Source of the DNA: Actinomycetota bacterium
GTDB taxonomy: Bacteria > Actinomycetota > Thermoleophilia > Gaiellales > Gaiellaceae
NCBI GenBank assembly: GCA_003139545.1
Contig: PLJC01000015.1
Coordinates: 82,599-146,598 of the forward strand
Direction of reading: 5' to 3'
Length of the DNA stretch: 64,000 bases
The notes below the pieces were generated by a model that was not told the DNA's origin, made no database searches, and saw only the letters and a list, made by a program, of their open reading frames with translations. The first letter of the stretch is position 1, and every line of letters starts with the position of its first letter. This document shows, piece by piece, positions 16,966 through 25,736 of this stretch. The translations under genes were made by a program, and so were the position numbers.

Positions 16966-17351
16966 TCGCGGCCGTCGAAACCGTCGACGGCGTGCTGCTC
17001 GTCGACATCGAGGAGGAGGCCGTGCTCGGTCCCGGGACGGAGCTTCCCGCCGTCGAGGCGCCCCCCGTCGACCTCCCGCGGGTCGTCGCGACCGCCGGCG
17101 CCGGCGCGACGGTGGTCGCCGTCGTCGATCGCCGTCCGCCGCTCGCCATCTCGAACGACGCCGGCGCAACATGGCACGAGGCGGGCGGCGGGCTGCCCTC
17201 GGGCTTCGCGGTCGCGGTCGCCGAGGACGACCCCGACCGGATGCTCTTCGCGGGGCGGAACCGCCTCTACGTCTCGACGAACGGCGGCGTGTTCTGGCGA
17301 TCGCTCGCGTTCGAGCTGCCCGACGTCGTCGGCGTCGCCTGGATCGACTAG
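16962..17351 (+). CDS. Small Asp-box (BNR-like) repeat protein
   Basis: 129 aa, GTG 16962 overlapping the kinase stop. Two Asp-box-like motifs, SNDAGATWHEAG and STNGGVFWRSL, suggest part of a beta-propeller-type fold such as sialidase/photosystem-stability repeats, but only a fragment of a full propeller. No signal peptide. It ends the plus-strand operon, converging with the PhzF gene one base beyond. Confidence 0.65.
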   Translation: MIAAVETVDGVLLVDIEEEAVLGPGTELPAVEAPPVDLPRVVATAGAGATVVAVVDRRPPLAISNDAGATWHEAGGGLPSGFAVAVAEDDPDRMLFAGRNRLYVSTNGGVFWRSLAFELPDVVGVAWID

Positions 17352-17352
17352 A

Positions 17353-18181
17353 TCAGACCTGGAACTCACCGCGCGCGACGATGACGGCGGAGCCGCCGAC
17401 CTCGATGCGCTCGGGCGAGTGTGCAACAGCGTAGAGCGTCGACGGGCGCCGGATCTCCGCGCCCTGCGAGATCTCGATCTCCTCGCCGAAGGCGATACGG
17501 CCGTGGCGGGAAAGATGGAGCGCCAGCGGCCCCGCCGCCGAGCCGGTCGCGGGATCCTCGTCGACGCCGGCTCCGGGGACGAACACGCGCGACTTCCACC
17601 GCTTTCCGTCTCGCGCGAAGCAGTCCGTCCCTTCGCTCAGCAGCTCCGCGAGCACGCCCATGTTCGGACGCAGCTCAGCCACGTCCTCCGGCGAGTTGAG
17701 CTCGACCATGACGTGCCCCGGTCCCTGCCGGTAGAGCTCGATCGGTAGATCCGTCGCCTCGACGCCGAGGACGGCGAGCAGTGCGTTCCGGTCCGGGAAC
17801 GGCTCGAATGACGGCGTCGGCTGAGTCATCCAACCGAAGACGATGCGCGCGCCTTCGCGGTCGAGTCGCACGGGCACGACGCCCGCGCGTCTCGAGACGG
17901 ATCTCGACGAGCTGCAGTGGGCCGGCGAGCACGAACGCCGTCCCGAGAATCGGGTGGCCGGCAAACGGAAGCTCGGCGGCCGGCGTGAAGATGCGCAACC
18001 TCACGTGTCCACCGGCTTCCGGCGGGTACACGAAGACGGTCTCGGAGAAGTTCATCTCCTTCGCGAGCTTCTGCAGCTGCGCCTCGGGGATCTCGCGTGC
18101 GTCCGTGAAGACGGCGAGCTGGTTCCCGGCCAGCGGGACGTCCGTGAAGGCGTCGCACACGACGTACCGGTAGCGGCCCAC
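17353..18181 (-). pseudogene. PhzF-family isomerase-like gene, split by a +1 frameshift
   Basis: Two overlapping minus-strand frames together form one complete PhzF protein of about 275 aa. The N-terminal part (from ATG 18181) has E47 in MNFSETVFV, the catalytic-acid position, and ELPFAGHPILGTAFVL. The C-terminal part has DEDPATGSAAG. The break is near 17885, where LVEIRLETR should run into AGVVPVRLDREG but an extra base in a CGCGCG run shifts the frame. All family motifs are conserved, so this is either a very recent frameshift or a sequence error. PhzF homologues isomerise phenazine precursors or similar; the actual substrate is unknown. Confidence 0.85.
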
Positions 18182-18206
18182 GGAGCCAGACTATCGTTGC
18201 CCCTCG

Positions 18207-18587
18207 ATGCGACTCCTCATCGTCCGTCACGCCAAAGCCGCGCCGGGAGAGCCGGACGAGCTGCGTCCGCTGACCGCCGAGGGACGCGCCCACGCGCGCG
18301 AGCTCGGGGAGCGACTCCGCGGGGAGGGATTCGCTGCCGACGCCGTGGTCACGAGCCCGCTTCTGCGTGCGCGCGAGACCGCGGCCGCGCTCGGCCTGGG
18401 TGAGCCGGAGGTCGACGAGCGCCTCGCGCCCGGCGCGTCCCCCGACGACGTGCGAGATGCCGTATCCGGCCGCGGCGACACGGTGGTCGTCGTCGGCCAC
18501 CAGCCCGACTGCGGCCAGGTGGTGCTCGAGCTGGCCGGTGTCGAGGTCCGGTTCCCTCCCGCCGGCTCGTACGAGCTCGAACTGTGA
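18207..18587 (+). CDS. sixA: SixA-like phosphohistidine phosphatase
   Basis: 126 aa, histidine-phosphatase superfamily, short SixA type. The catalytic motif IVRHAKA (H8) lies at the N-terminus, TSPLLRARETA in the middle and VVGHQPDCG with the second His near 98. Start ATG 18207; the stop overlaps the ABC ATPase start. It would dephosphorylate phosphohistidine or small phosphoesters in the cytoplasm. Confidence 0.87.
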   Translation: MRLLIVRHAKAAPGEPDELRPLTAEGRAHARELGERLRGEGFAADAVVTSPLLRARETAAALGLGEPEVDERLAPGASPDDVRDAVSGRGDTVVVVGHQPDCGQVVLELAGVEVRFPPAGSYELEL

Positions 18588-19432
18588 CAGCCATCTCCGT
18601 GCGTGGGCTCCGCAAGGCGTACGGCCCGCTCGAGGCCGTGCGCGGAGTCGACTTCGACATCGAAGAGGGCGAGGTCTTCGGGTTGCTGGGGCCGAACGGC
18701 GCCGGCAAGACGACGACGGTGGAGATCCTCGAGGGGTACCGCAGCCGCGACGCGGGCGAGGTGTCGGTGCTCGGGCACGATCCGCAGCGGCCGGGCCGCT
18801 CCTTCCGCGAGCGCATCGGCGTCGTGCTGCAACAGGCGCAGTTGTGGCCGAATCTGACCGTCCGGGAGACCCACTCCGCGTTCGCGGGCTACTACGCCCG
18901 GCCGCGTGACGTCGACGAGGTGATCGAGCTCGTCGGCCTCACGGAGAAACGCGACGCGCGCGTGAAGACGCTGTCCGGCGGCCAGAAGCGGCGGCTCGAC
19001 CTCGGGGTCGCGCTCGTCGGCGATCCGGATCTCGTCTTTCTCGACGAGCCCACCACCGGCTTCGATCCGGCCGCGCGCCGTGCAGCGTGGGAGATGATCC
19101 GCTCGTTGCGCTCGCTCGGGAAGACTGTGCTGCTGACGACGCACTACCTCGACGAGGCGGAGCAACTGGCGGATCGGGTCGCCGTCATGCGCGAGGGCCG
19201 CATCGTCCGCATCGGGACGCCGCGCGAGCTGACGACCGGAGGGTCGGAGGTCGAGATCCGTTATCACCTCGACGGCGAAGAGGTTCTTCTCCGGACGAGC
19301 GAGCCGACGCGCGAATTGCACCGGCTGACGTCCGAGGCGCTCGCGCGCGGCGAGGAGCTCGACCGGCTCGAGGTGCGGAGGCCGACGCTCGAAGAGGTCT
19401 ACCTCGCGCTCATGGACGAGCAATCCGAGTGA
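18584..19432 (+). CDS. ABC transporter ATP-binding protein (DrrA/CcmA-like)
   Basis: 282 aa. Walker A GPNGAGKTTT, signature LSGGQKRRLDLG, Walker B VFLDEPTTG and switch TTHYLDEAEQL are all intact, with the C-terminal extension common to ABC-2 exporters. The GTG 18584 start overlaps sixA, and the end overlaps the permease start by 4 bp. It forms an efflux ABC-2 transporter with the next gene; cargo unknown. Confidence 0.93.
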   Translation: MTAISVRGLRKAYGPLEAVRGVDFDIEEGEVFGLLGPNGAGKTTTVEILEGYRSRDAGEVSVLGHDPQRPGRSFRERIGVVLQQAQLWPNLTVRETHSAFAGYYARPRDVDEVIELVGLTEKRDARVKTLSGGQKRRLDLGVALVGDPDLVFLDEPTTGFDPAARRAAWEMIRSLRSLGKTVLLTTHYLDEAEQLADRVAVMREGRIVRIGTPRELTTGGSEVEIRYHLDGEEVLLRTSEPTRELHRLTSEALARGEELDRLEVRRPTLEEVYLALMDEQSE

Positions 19433-20175
19433 AGCTCTATCTCCATCAGCTGCGCGTCGAGCAGCTCGTGTACTGGCGCTCGCGCGAGGCGGCGGTCTTC
19501 ACGTTCATCTTCCCGCTGCTGCTCTTCGTGCTCCTCGGATCGGTGTACTCCGGCCGCATCTACGGCGTGCCGGCGTCACAGGCGTTGCTTGCGGCGCTGC
19601 TCGCCTACGGCTGCGCGATGGTCGCGTTCGCCGGACTCGCGATCACGCTCACGCTCCGACGCGAGCAGGCGATCCTCAAGCGGTTGCGCGCGACCCCGCT
19701 GTCGCCCGTCGTCTACATCAGCTCGGTCCTCACGTCCACGCTGCTCGTCTTCGCGGCGGAGACGGTGGCGCTGTTCCTGCTCGGCCGCGTCGTGTTCGGG
19801 ACGCCGTTCCCGGCGCGGGTCGGCTCGGTCATCCTGCTCGTCGTGCTCGGAGCCGTCTGCTTCGCGGCGATGGGCGTCGGGCTCAGCGGCCTCATCCGGT
19901 CCGGCGAAGGATCCTCCGCGGTCGTGAACCTCATCGTGTTGCCCATGGCGTTCCTGACGGGGGCCTTCGGTCCGACCCATCACTATCCCCGCTTCCTCCG
20001 CGCGATCGGCGACGTGCTTCCGCTCAAGTACCTTGTCGACCTGTCCAACGCCATCTATCTGCACAAGCACTCGTTCTGGTCGCAGGGGACGTCGATCGGC
20101 GTGCTCGCGGCCTGGGGCGTAGCCGGAGTCGCCGTTGCGGCGTTCAAGTTCCGATGGGAGCCAAGGGAAACCTGA
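19429..20175 (+). CDS. ABC-2 type transporter permease
   Basis: 248 aa from GTG 19429 (GTGA overlap with the ATPase). Six predicted membrane helices; LKRLRATPLSP and MAFLTGAFGP are typical of ABC-2 permeases of the DrrB/NodJ type. It pairs with the preceding ATPase to export a small molecule, lipid or polysaccharide. Confidence 0.9.
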   Translation: MKLYLHQLRVEQLVYWRSREAAVFTFIFPLLLFVLLGSVYSGRIYGVPASQALLAALLAYGCAMVAFAGLAITLTLRREQAILKRLRATPLSPVVYISSVLTSTLLVFAAETVALFLLGRVVFGTPFPARVGSVILLVVLGAVCFAAMGVGLSGLIRSGEGSSAVVNLIVLPMAFLTGAFGPTHHYPRFLRAIGDVLPLKYLVDLSNAIYLHKHSFWSQGTSIGVLAAWGVAGVAVAAFKFRWEPRET

Positions 20176-20495
20176 TGGAGCCGGCGGTCGCTTTCCGCGT
20201 GCGCGAGCACGACCGAGGTCCCGTGCTCGAGGTGCGGGTGAACTTCGGGATGCTCACCGGCCGCGAGGCGACGCGCGCCGAGATCGACGATCTCGCGCGC
20301 GCCCTGCGTGGGTTCGCCCTGTCGTTCCAGATCGTGTCGGAGCAGCGGCACGAGTTCGGGAACAACGTCGAGGCGTCGCTGCACCAGGTCGTGATCGAGA
20401 TGGCTCCTGTCGAGGACAGCGTGGCGATGGACGTCCTCGGCGCCGCGGATCGGTGGGCGCGCGCCTGCTTCGAGGCGCGCCACCTCGACCTCTAG
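20175..20495 (+). CDS. Hypothetical protein, 106 aa
   Basis: ATG 20175 shares its A with the permease stop TGA. A compact alpha/beta protein with no signal or membrane segment (VAFRVREHDRGPVLEVRVNFG, SFQIVSEQRHEFGNNVEASLHQVVIEM). Not recognised. It is probably co-transcribed with the exporter. Its end overlaps the convergent aminotransferase stop by 4 bp. Confidence 0.65.
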   Translation: MEPAVAFRVREHDRGPVLEVRVNFGMLTGREATRAEIDDLARALRGFALSFQIVSEQRHEFGNNVEASLHQVVIEMAPVEDSVAMDVLGAADRWARACFEARHLDL

Positions 20496-21841
20496 CGGAT
20501 TCCCGCTGCCGTCAACGCGAACTTCGTCAGCGAGCTCGGCATGCGCCGGGCGCGCTTCACCGTCTCGTGCAGGGCGTCGGCGAACTCGTCGACGTCATCG
20601 TTGGTGAGCACGAATGGCGGCAGGATGCGCACGACGGCCATGTCGTGGCCGGCGACCTGCGTCAGGATGCGATGGTCGGTGAAGAGCGGCACGACGACGA
20701 GCTGCGCGAACAGACCGCGCTGCGCGCGCTCGAGCATTCGGTAGGCGAAACCGTCGCCCTCGAACTCGATCGCCCACATGAGGCCGATGCCGCGCACGTC
20801 GCGCACGACGTCGAACTCGTCCACGAGCGGGCGCGTGCGCTCGAGCAAACGCTCCCCGAGCTGCGCGGAGCGCGCGACGAGGCGGTGCTCCTCGAGCTCG
20901 TGCAGCATGGCGAGGCCCGCAACCATCGCGAGCTCGTTCGGCGCGAAGGTCGACCCGTGCGACATCGCATGCGGCATCGAGTCGAACACGGACTCGTGCA
21001 CGGCGCGAGACATGAGAAGCGCGCCGACCGGCACATAGCCGCCGGAGAGAGACTTCGCGACGGTGACGAGGTCGGGCTCGAGGCCCCAGTGCTCGAACGC
21101 GAACATCGTCCCGGTGCGGCCGAAGCCGGTCATGACCTCGTCGACGCAGAAGAGCGTGCCGTAGCGGCGGCAGAGCTCTTGCGCCCCTTCGAGGTATCCG
21201 GCGGGCGGGAGGTTGATCCCCTTCCCCTGGACGGCCTCGACGATGAAGACGGCGACGTCCTCCTGCTTCAGCTGCGCCTCGAGTGTGTCGAGATCGCCGA
21301 AGGGCACGCGGTCGAAGCCCGGCAGCAGCGGCTGGAAGCGCGCGGTGAACTCGGGGTTGCCGTTCGCGCTGAGTGCGCCGAGCGTCAGTCCATGGAAGCC
21401 GTGGTCGGTCGAGATGACACGCGGCCGCTTCGTCGCGGCGCGTCCGAGCTTGAACGCGGCCTCGTTCGCCTCCGTGCCCGAGTTGGTGAAGAGGCAGCGC
21501 TCGAGCCGCGGCGGCGTGCGCTGGAGCAACGCGTCGGCGAGCAGTCCCGGAAGCGCCGTGACGCCCATCGCGAGCATGCCGGGCGTGTCCAGCTCGAGCG
21601 CTTCGATCAGCGCCGCGCGCACGCCGCGGTTGTTGCGGCCGACGTTGTACATCCCGAAGCCCCCGAGCAGGTCGAGGTAGCGCGCGCCGTCCGTGTCGTA
21701 CAGGTACGCGCCCTCGGCGCGCGCCCAGCGGCGGTCGAAGCCGATCGTGCGCAGCACGCGCACGAACTGTGGGTTGATCGTGCGTGCCCAGAGATCGAGG
21801 TCGCTCTCGCCGGTACCGTCGAGCAAGGCCCGCACGTCCAT
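20492..21841 (-). CDS. Class III PLP-dependent aminotransferase
   Basis: 449 aa, full family length. Motifs are TNSGTEANEAAFKLGRAAT, DHGFHGLTLGALS, FCVDEVMTGFGRTG with the PLP Asp, and the Schiff-base Lys in VAKSLSGGYVPVGA. Fold-type I enzymes of this group transfer amino groups from ornithine, putrescine, acetylornithine or 4-aminobutyrate. The substrate is not clear, and no biosynthetic neighbours are present. Confidence 0.92.
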   Translation of the reverse strand: MDVRALLDGTGESDLDLWARTINPQFVRVLRTIGFDRRWARAEGAYLYDTDGARYLDLLGGFGMYNVGRNNRGVRAALIEALELDTPGMLAMGVTALPGLLADALLQRTPPRLERCLFTNSGTEANEAAFKLGRAATKRPRVISTDHGFHGLTLGALSANGNPEFTARFQPLLPGFDRVPFGDLDTLEAQLKQEDVAVFIVEAVQGKGINLPPAGYLEGAQELCRRYGTLFCVDEVMTGFGRTGTMFAFEHWGLEPDLVTVAKSLSGGYVPVGALLMSRAVHESVFDSMPHAMSHGSTFAPNELAMVAGLAMLHELEEHRLVARSAQLGERLLERTRPLVDEFDVVRDVRGIGLMWAIEFEGDGFAYRMLERAQRGLFAQLVVVPLFTDHRILTQVAGHDMAVVRILPPFVLTNDDVDEFADALHETVKRARRMPSSLTKFALTAAGIR

Positions 21842-21860
21842 GCGGTGAATGTATCGAGCG

Positions 21861-22358
21861 TTAGGCGATGGCCGCGCGGATCGCCTGCTCGGGACCCTCG
21901 AGGCGGACCTCGAGGATGCAGGCCGAGCGACGGATCAGCGCGAGTGCGGCAGGGTTGTCGCCGGACGCGAGCGCGCTGATCTCCGTGATACCTGCCGCCC
22001 GCGCGTCGTCGAGCAGCATGCTCGTGAGCGCGGAGCCGATGCCGCGCTGCTGATGCTCGTCTGCGACGGCGAACGCGATCTCGGCGGTGTCGCGACCGGT
22101 GCGGACGAGTTGCGCGATCGCCACGGGAAGTGGATCGCCGGCGACGTGAGCGACGAGCGCGTGATGGCGGCCGTCGATCCGGGCCAGCTGCTCGAGATCG
22201 GCCGCGGTGAGGCACGGCTTGGCGGCGTTGAACCGCCGGCGGCGCGACTCGGTGCCAAGCCGGTCGAACACCGCCGCCACGGTCTGAACGTCCCCGTTCG
22301 CGAGCGGGCGAACGACGATCGTGAGGCCGTGCGAGAGGTCGAGAGCCCGAGTCTCCAT
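21861..22358 (-). CDS. GNAT-family N-acetyltransferase
   Basis: 165 aa. The acetyl-CoA site is QQRGIGSALTSMLL (motif A), with the usual following beta strand ITEISALASGDNPAALAL. It starts at ATG 22358 and is divergent from the HxlR regulator with an inverted repeat between them. A regulated acetylation or detoxification role is therefore possible; substrate unknown. Confidence 0.87.
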   Translation of the reverse strand: METRALDLSHGLTIVVRPLANGDVQTVAAVFDRLGTESRRRRFNAAKPCLTAADLEQLARIDGRHHALVAHVAGDPLPVAIAQLVRTGRDTAEIAFAVADEHQQRGIGSALTSMLLDDARAAGITEISALASGDNPAALALIRRSACILEVRLEGPEQAIRAAIA

Positions 22359-22363
22359 GGTCA

Positions 22364-22403
22364 GTTGGAAAAACCTACCCTACAGGGTTGGAAAAATCAA
22401 CCC
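22364..22403. promoter_or_regulatory. Putative HxlR operator in the GNAT/HxlR divergent promoter
   Basis: GGGTTGGAAAAATCAACCC at 22385-22403 is an inverted repeat (6-bp arms, 7-bp AT-rich spacer). A second GTTGGAAAAA half lies at 22364-22373. The site ends 19 bp before the HxlR start and is 26 bp from the GNAT start, a natural place for autoregulation. Confidence 0.6.
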
Positions 22404-22422
22404 TCTGTGGCAGAATGGGTCC

Positions 22423-22869
22423 ATGAGCGAAGTCGAAGCGGCCCCCCGCGCCTGCACGATCGCCGCCTCCCTGGCGGTGATCGGCGAGAAGTGGTCGATC
22501 CTCGTCATCCGCGAGCTGTCACTCGGCGTCCACCGCTTCGACGCGATCCAACGGAACACAGGCGCGCCGCGCGACATCCTCAGCAGCCGGCTACGCCGAC
22601 TCGAGTCGGAGGGCGTCGTCGAGAAGCAGCTGTACCAGCTCCACCCGCCGCGGTACGAGTACCGGCTCACCGAGGCCGGCGACGAGCTGCGGCCGATCCT
22701 GCTCTCCCTCGCCGAGTGGGGTGCGCGCTGGACGGACGAGACGACGCACGCGACGTGGCTGCACGAGTGCGGCGCCGAGCTCGACCTGAAGCACACGTGC
22801 GCAGCGTGCGGCGGCGAAGTGACGGGCCTCGACCTGCGCCGCAGGCACAGGTCCGAATCCGCCGCGTAG
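22423..22869 (+). CDS. HxlR-family winged-helix transcriptional regulator
   Basis: 148 aa from ATG 22423. The HxlR signature is present: GEKWSILVIRELSLGVHRFDAIQ, GAPRDILSSRLRRLESEGVVEK and the wing with PPRYEYRLTEAGDEL. A Cys near the N-terminus (PRACTIAAS) sits where redox- or aldehyde-sensing family members have theirs. A C-terminal CAACGG Cys pair could bind metal. It probably controls itself and the divergent GNAT gene through the adjacent inverted repeat. Confidence 0.92.
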   Translation: MSEVEAAPRACTIAASLAVIGEKWSILVIRELSLGVHRFDAIQRNTGAPRDILSSRLRRLESEGVVEKQLYQLHPPRYEYRLTEAGDELRPILLSLAEWGARWTDETTHATWLHECGAELDLKHTCAACGGEVTGLDLRRRHRSESAA

Positions 22870-22890
22870 CGCGTTCTACACTCCCCGCGC

Positions 22891-22962
22891 GCCCCCGTAG
22901 CTCAGTGGATAGAGCAACGGTTTCCTAAACCGTGTGCGCTGGTTCGATTCCGGCCGGGGGCA
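22891..22962 (+). tRNA. tRNA-Arg(CCT)
   Basis: Complete cloverleaf: 7-bp acceptor GCCCCCG/CGGGGGC, D arm GCTC...GAGC, anticodon stem ACGGT/ACCGT with loop TTCCTAA (anticodon CCT), and T arm with loop TTCGATT. Discriminator A at 22962; CCA is not encoded. Its 3' part is the integration target of the island array that follows. Confidence 0.95.
22919..22962 (+). repeat. att copy 1 (attL): 3' part of tRNA-Arg(CCT)
   Basis: Contains the 16-bp core TTCCTAAACCGTGTGC at 22922-22937, shared with five downstream copies. This is the only copy still attached to a tRNA 5' half. Confidence 0.88.
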
Positions 22963-23065
22963 TTGGGGTTTCCCGGACTGGGGCAACACAGGGGGCAACG
23001 TCCCGACCGTCGCCTCAGCGCCGCAACGCTTTGACCGTGGGCCAGCCGGCCGCCAGACTCACAGC

Positions 23066-23857
23066 GTGGCCCGACCCCCAAACATCTACTACGCTGCTGC
23101 GTGGAAGAACCCGGTAGCCCAGGGAGCGAGCGACACGTGGTATGTCGAGCTGCGGGGATACGCAAAGGTCACCTCCGCTTCGGTTCCTTACTGCGTCGCC
23201 AACGAATACGTCTGCGGGCGAATCGGCGCACTCCTGGGCCTGCCGATTCCACCCGGTGGAGTCATCCAACCTCAGACCGACGAGCAAGGAGCGGCGTGGG
23301 TAACGCTGAACTTCTCTCCGAAGAACGAGCCTCTGCCACCTATAGACCCGGCGACCGTCGTCGCCGCCGTCCCCGACCTCTCCGCGGGCGTCATCGTGTT
23401 CGACTTGCTCATAGCCAACACAGACCGACATACCGGCAACCTCGCGCTCTTGCCGTCCAAGAAGCGACTTGACGTGTTCGACCACTCCCACGCCTTGATG
23501 GGTGCCCGACAGGGTCGCGTCCAGCAACGCCTGGGCGAGCTGCGCTCCGCCACGGGACTCTCCGGCGCGGCGGTGGACGATATCGGGTCGAACCGTCACT
23601 GCCTCATTGACCACGTCACCGACGCTCCCGCGCTCCTCGGGTGGGCCGAAGAGCTACAGAGCATCGTGAGCGACCGATTCCTGAACCGCATTTGTGCAGA
23701 AGCCGCGTCACTCGGCGTCGGAGCCACGCCAGAGGAGATGATGCGGGTGGAGGAGTTCCTGCGCGAACGACGCGGGAACGCCAAGCGCCTGCTCTACGAA
23801 CATCGAGACGAGTTCACCGCAATCCCTGCCGATGCGTGGGGGATGGAGCTTCTATGA
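23066..23857 (+). CDS. HipA-like protein kinase (HipA_2 type)
   Basis: 263 aa from GTG 23066; the open frame extends back into the tRNA, so an internal start is required. Kinase features are the catalytic loop VFDLLIANTDRHTGN (Asp and Asn as in HipA-fold kinases) and a metal-binding DHSHALMG about 25 residues later. The N-terminal HipB-contact domain of classical HipA is missing, as expected for the short HipA_2 group. The stop overlaps the DUF3037-like start (ATGA), forming a two-gene unit. Its role is unproven; toxin or phage-defence kinase is an inference from family and location in a mobile element. Confidence 0.75.
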   Translation: MARPPNIYYAAAWKNPVAQGASDTWYVELRGYAKVTSASVPYCVANEYVCGRIGALLGLPIPPGGVIQPQTDEQGAAWVTLNFSPKNEPLPPIDPATVVAAVPDLSAGVIVFDLLIANTDRHTGNLALLPSKKRLDVFDHSHALMGARQGRVQQRLGELRSATGLSGAAVDDIGSNRHCLIDHVTDAPALLGWAEELQSIVSDRFLNRICAEAASLGVGATPEEMMRVEEFLRERRGNAKRLLYEHRDEFTAIPADAWGMELL

Positions 23858-24618
23858 AAACGCGCGTGCTGTTGGCCAAATACATCCGTGACCCGCGGCG
23901 TTGGGAGCCGATGAATATTGGTGTCATTGTCGTTCGCGGCGAAGAAGCACGGGCGCACTTCGTGGGCGAGCGTGACGGTGGGTCTATTGATGCACGCACG
24001 ACCCGCCACATCGTTGGTGACACCGAAGTTTTTGCCGAGTGGGTTCGCTACTGGAGAAGCGCGCTCGAACGCGGGGAGGACGGCGCAAACGAGCTTCTGG
24101 AGCGCACCACACAGAACTACTGGGTGGCCGACCAGGGCGAGCTTTGGCTAAACGGTGACGATTCGGGGCTCGAGGAGCTGGCACGCCGCTACTTCGGCGA
24201 ACTGGTGTCGCGCGCTGATGATGAGAGCGACGCTACCGTGCCGCATCTAAAGGAGCGCGTAGAGGCGGTTCTCCTACAGGCCGAAATTTCCGAAGCCGCC
24301 CACAGCTTCCAACGAGATGCAATCGTCACCGCTTCGGGGCTCGAGCCGCCCGAACGTTACAAGTTCCACTATCGGGCAGAGAACGGCCACGTCACTATCG
24401 GCCAACGCGTATCTCTCGAACCGGTCTTCATTCACGACGTGATGTGGAAGTTCGAGCATCTTCCAGACGACTACCGGCGGGTCGCATTCGTCGTGGGCGA
24501 GGAAGCGTCCGAAGACCTCGGGCCAACGCTTGTCCATCTAAAGGCGCGCTCGCGCGTCATTGACGTGTTTGCACCCGCAGCGGTCGATGAGGTGCGTGAG
24601 GTTTTCGTAGGCGACTAA
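23854..24618 (+). CDS. DUF3037-like protein, partner of the HipA-like kinase
   Basis: 254 aa. The N-terminus KYIRDPRRWEPMNIGVIVV matches the ExxNVGV signature of DUF3037 proteins, which are commonly paired with short HipA-like kinases. The body is acidic and alpha/beta, with no signal, membrane or nuclease motifs. Translationally coupled to the kinase (ATGA). It could be an antitoxin, substrate or regulator of the kinase; none of these is demonstrated. Confidence 0.65.
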   Translation: MKTRVLLAKYIRDPRRWEPMNIGVIVVRGEEARAHFVGERDGGSIDARTTRHIVGDTEVFAEWVRYWRSALERGEDGANELLERTTQNYWVADQGELWLNGDDSGLEELARRYFGELVSRADDESDATVPHLKERVEAVLLQAEISEAAHSFQRDAIVTASGLEPPERYKFHYRAENGHVTIGQRVSLEPVFIHDVMWKFEHLPDDYRRVAFVVGEEASEDLGPTLVHLKARSRVIDVFAPAAVDEVREVFVGD

Positions 24619-24812
24619 CCGCGGCGTCCGCGGATGCAGCCCTCTGCGTGTAAGGCCGCATCCGACAGATCGACGCTCTTTCAAGCGGTGCCGGACTCAG
24701 ACGGCGAGGCACAGGCCGAGAGGGTTCGGGCGGCGTCAAGGACGCATTCAGAGAAGGCGCGAGATATGGGGCGCAAGGAAGGACGAGCCACCACCGAGGC
24801 GAACCGGAGCGC

Positions 24813-25736
24813 ATGCCGGAAGCTGGCCGCGCTCAGGCTCTGCGCGAAGCCGCGAACGCTCTCGGCGCGCTCGCGGATGCCGTCGCACGTGGTGAAGGGG
24901 CGCGGTCGGACTTCGACCGAGCGCTGGCAACCGTTGTCCGCGCCGGCCGGACGGTGTTCGGGCCAAGGCCCCGCGCGAAGCGAGGCGCAGGCGCGCGCCG
25001 GTTGATTCTGGCCTACCTCACCGAACACGTCGGAGAAGACGTGACTGGCGAGGAGCTGGGGGCGGTCAGCGGGATTCAGGAGTGGGCGCGACGCGTGCGC
25101 GAGCTGCGCGTCCAAGAGGGCTACAAAATCACCGAGGTAGCCGATAGCACCTACAGGCTCGAATCGAAGGAGCCCGATGCGGACGCCGCCGCCCTATGGA
25201 AACTCCTCAACGGCATTCGCCGGCGGGAGGGCAGCGGGCGCGACCGTATCGCCACGCTCTTCGAGGCCCGCGTGGGCGAGGTGGTGACTCGCGAGCAGAT
25301 GGACTACGTCGCACGCATCAAGGAGGGCGTCCGCCGTCAGCGCGAGCTGCGCGACGAGTTCGGCTGGCCCATCGCGTCGTATATCGACGACCCCTCGCTC
25401 AAGCCGACGGAGTATCGGCTGCTTTCGGCCGACCCGGCCGACCGCCGCGACCCGCTACAGCGCCTATATCCCGAGGAGCTCCGCGAGCGGGTGTTCAAGC
25501 GGGACAACTACACGTGCCAGGTGTGCCTCCGTGACCGCGCCGTCGCGTTCGCCGCGGGAGATACACGCTTCTATCTCGAAGTCCACCACCGGACTGCCGT
25601 GGCAGACGAGCTGGCGGCGATGCCGAAGGAGGAGCGCAACAACATCGACAACCTCGTCACGCTCTGTCACGCAGACCACCTCCGCGAGACAGCAGAGCTG
25701 CAGCGGCGGAAGCGCAACGAGCGCCGACAAGCCTAA
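24813..25736 (+). CDS. HNH endonuclease with N-terminal winged-helix-like domains
   Basis: 307 aa. The C-terminal HNH nuclease has CQVC (zinc Cys pair), LEVHHRTAV (catalytic His), NIDNLVTLCHADH. Two similar N-terminal segments, RRLILAYLTEHVGEDVTGEE and DRIATLFEARVGEVVTREQ, look like duplicated winged-helix DNA-recognition modules. It converges on the C5-methyltransferase with a 4-bp overlap, so it is the likely restriction partner in a type II-like system. The 194-bp gap before it (24619-24812) holds no recognisable gene. Confidence 0.8.
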   Translation: MPEAGRAQALREAANALGALADAVARGEGARSDFDRALATVVRAGRTVFGPRPRAKRGAGARRLILAYLTEHVGEDVTGEELGAVSGIQEWARRVRELRVQEGYKITEVADSTYRLESKEPDADAAALWKLLNGIRRREGSGRDRIATLFEARVGEVVTREQMDYVARIKEGVRRQRELRDEFGWPIASYIDDPSLKPTEYRLLSADPADRRDPLQRLYPEELRERVFKRDNYTCQVCLRDRAVAFAAGDTRFYLEVHHRTAVADELAAMPKEERNNIDNLVTLCHADHLRETAELQRRKRNERRQA

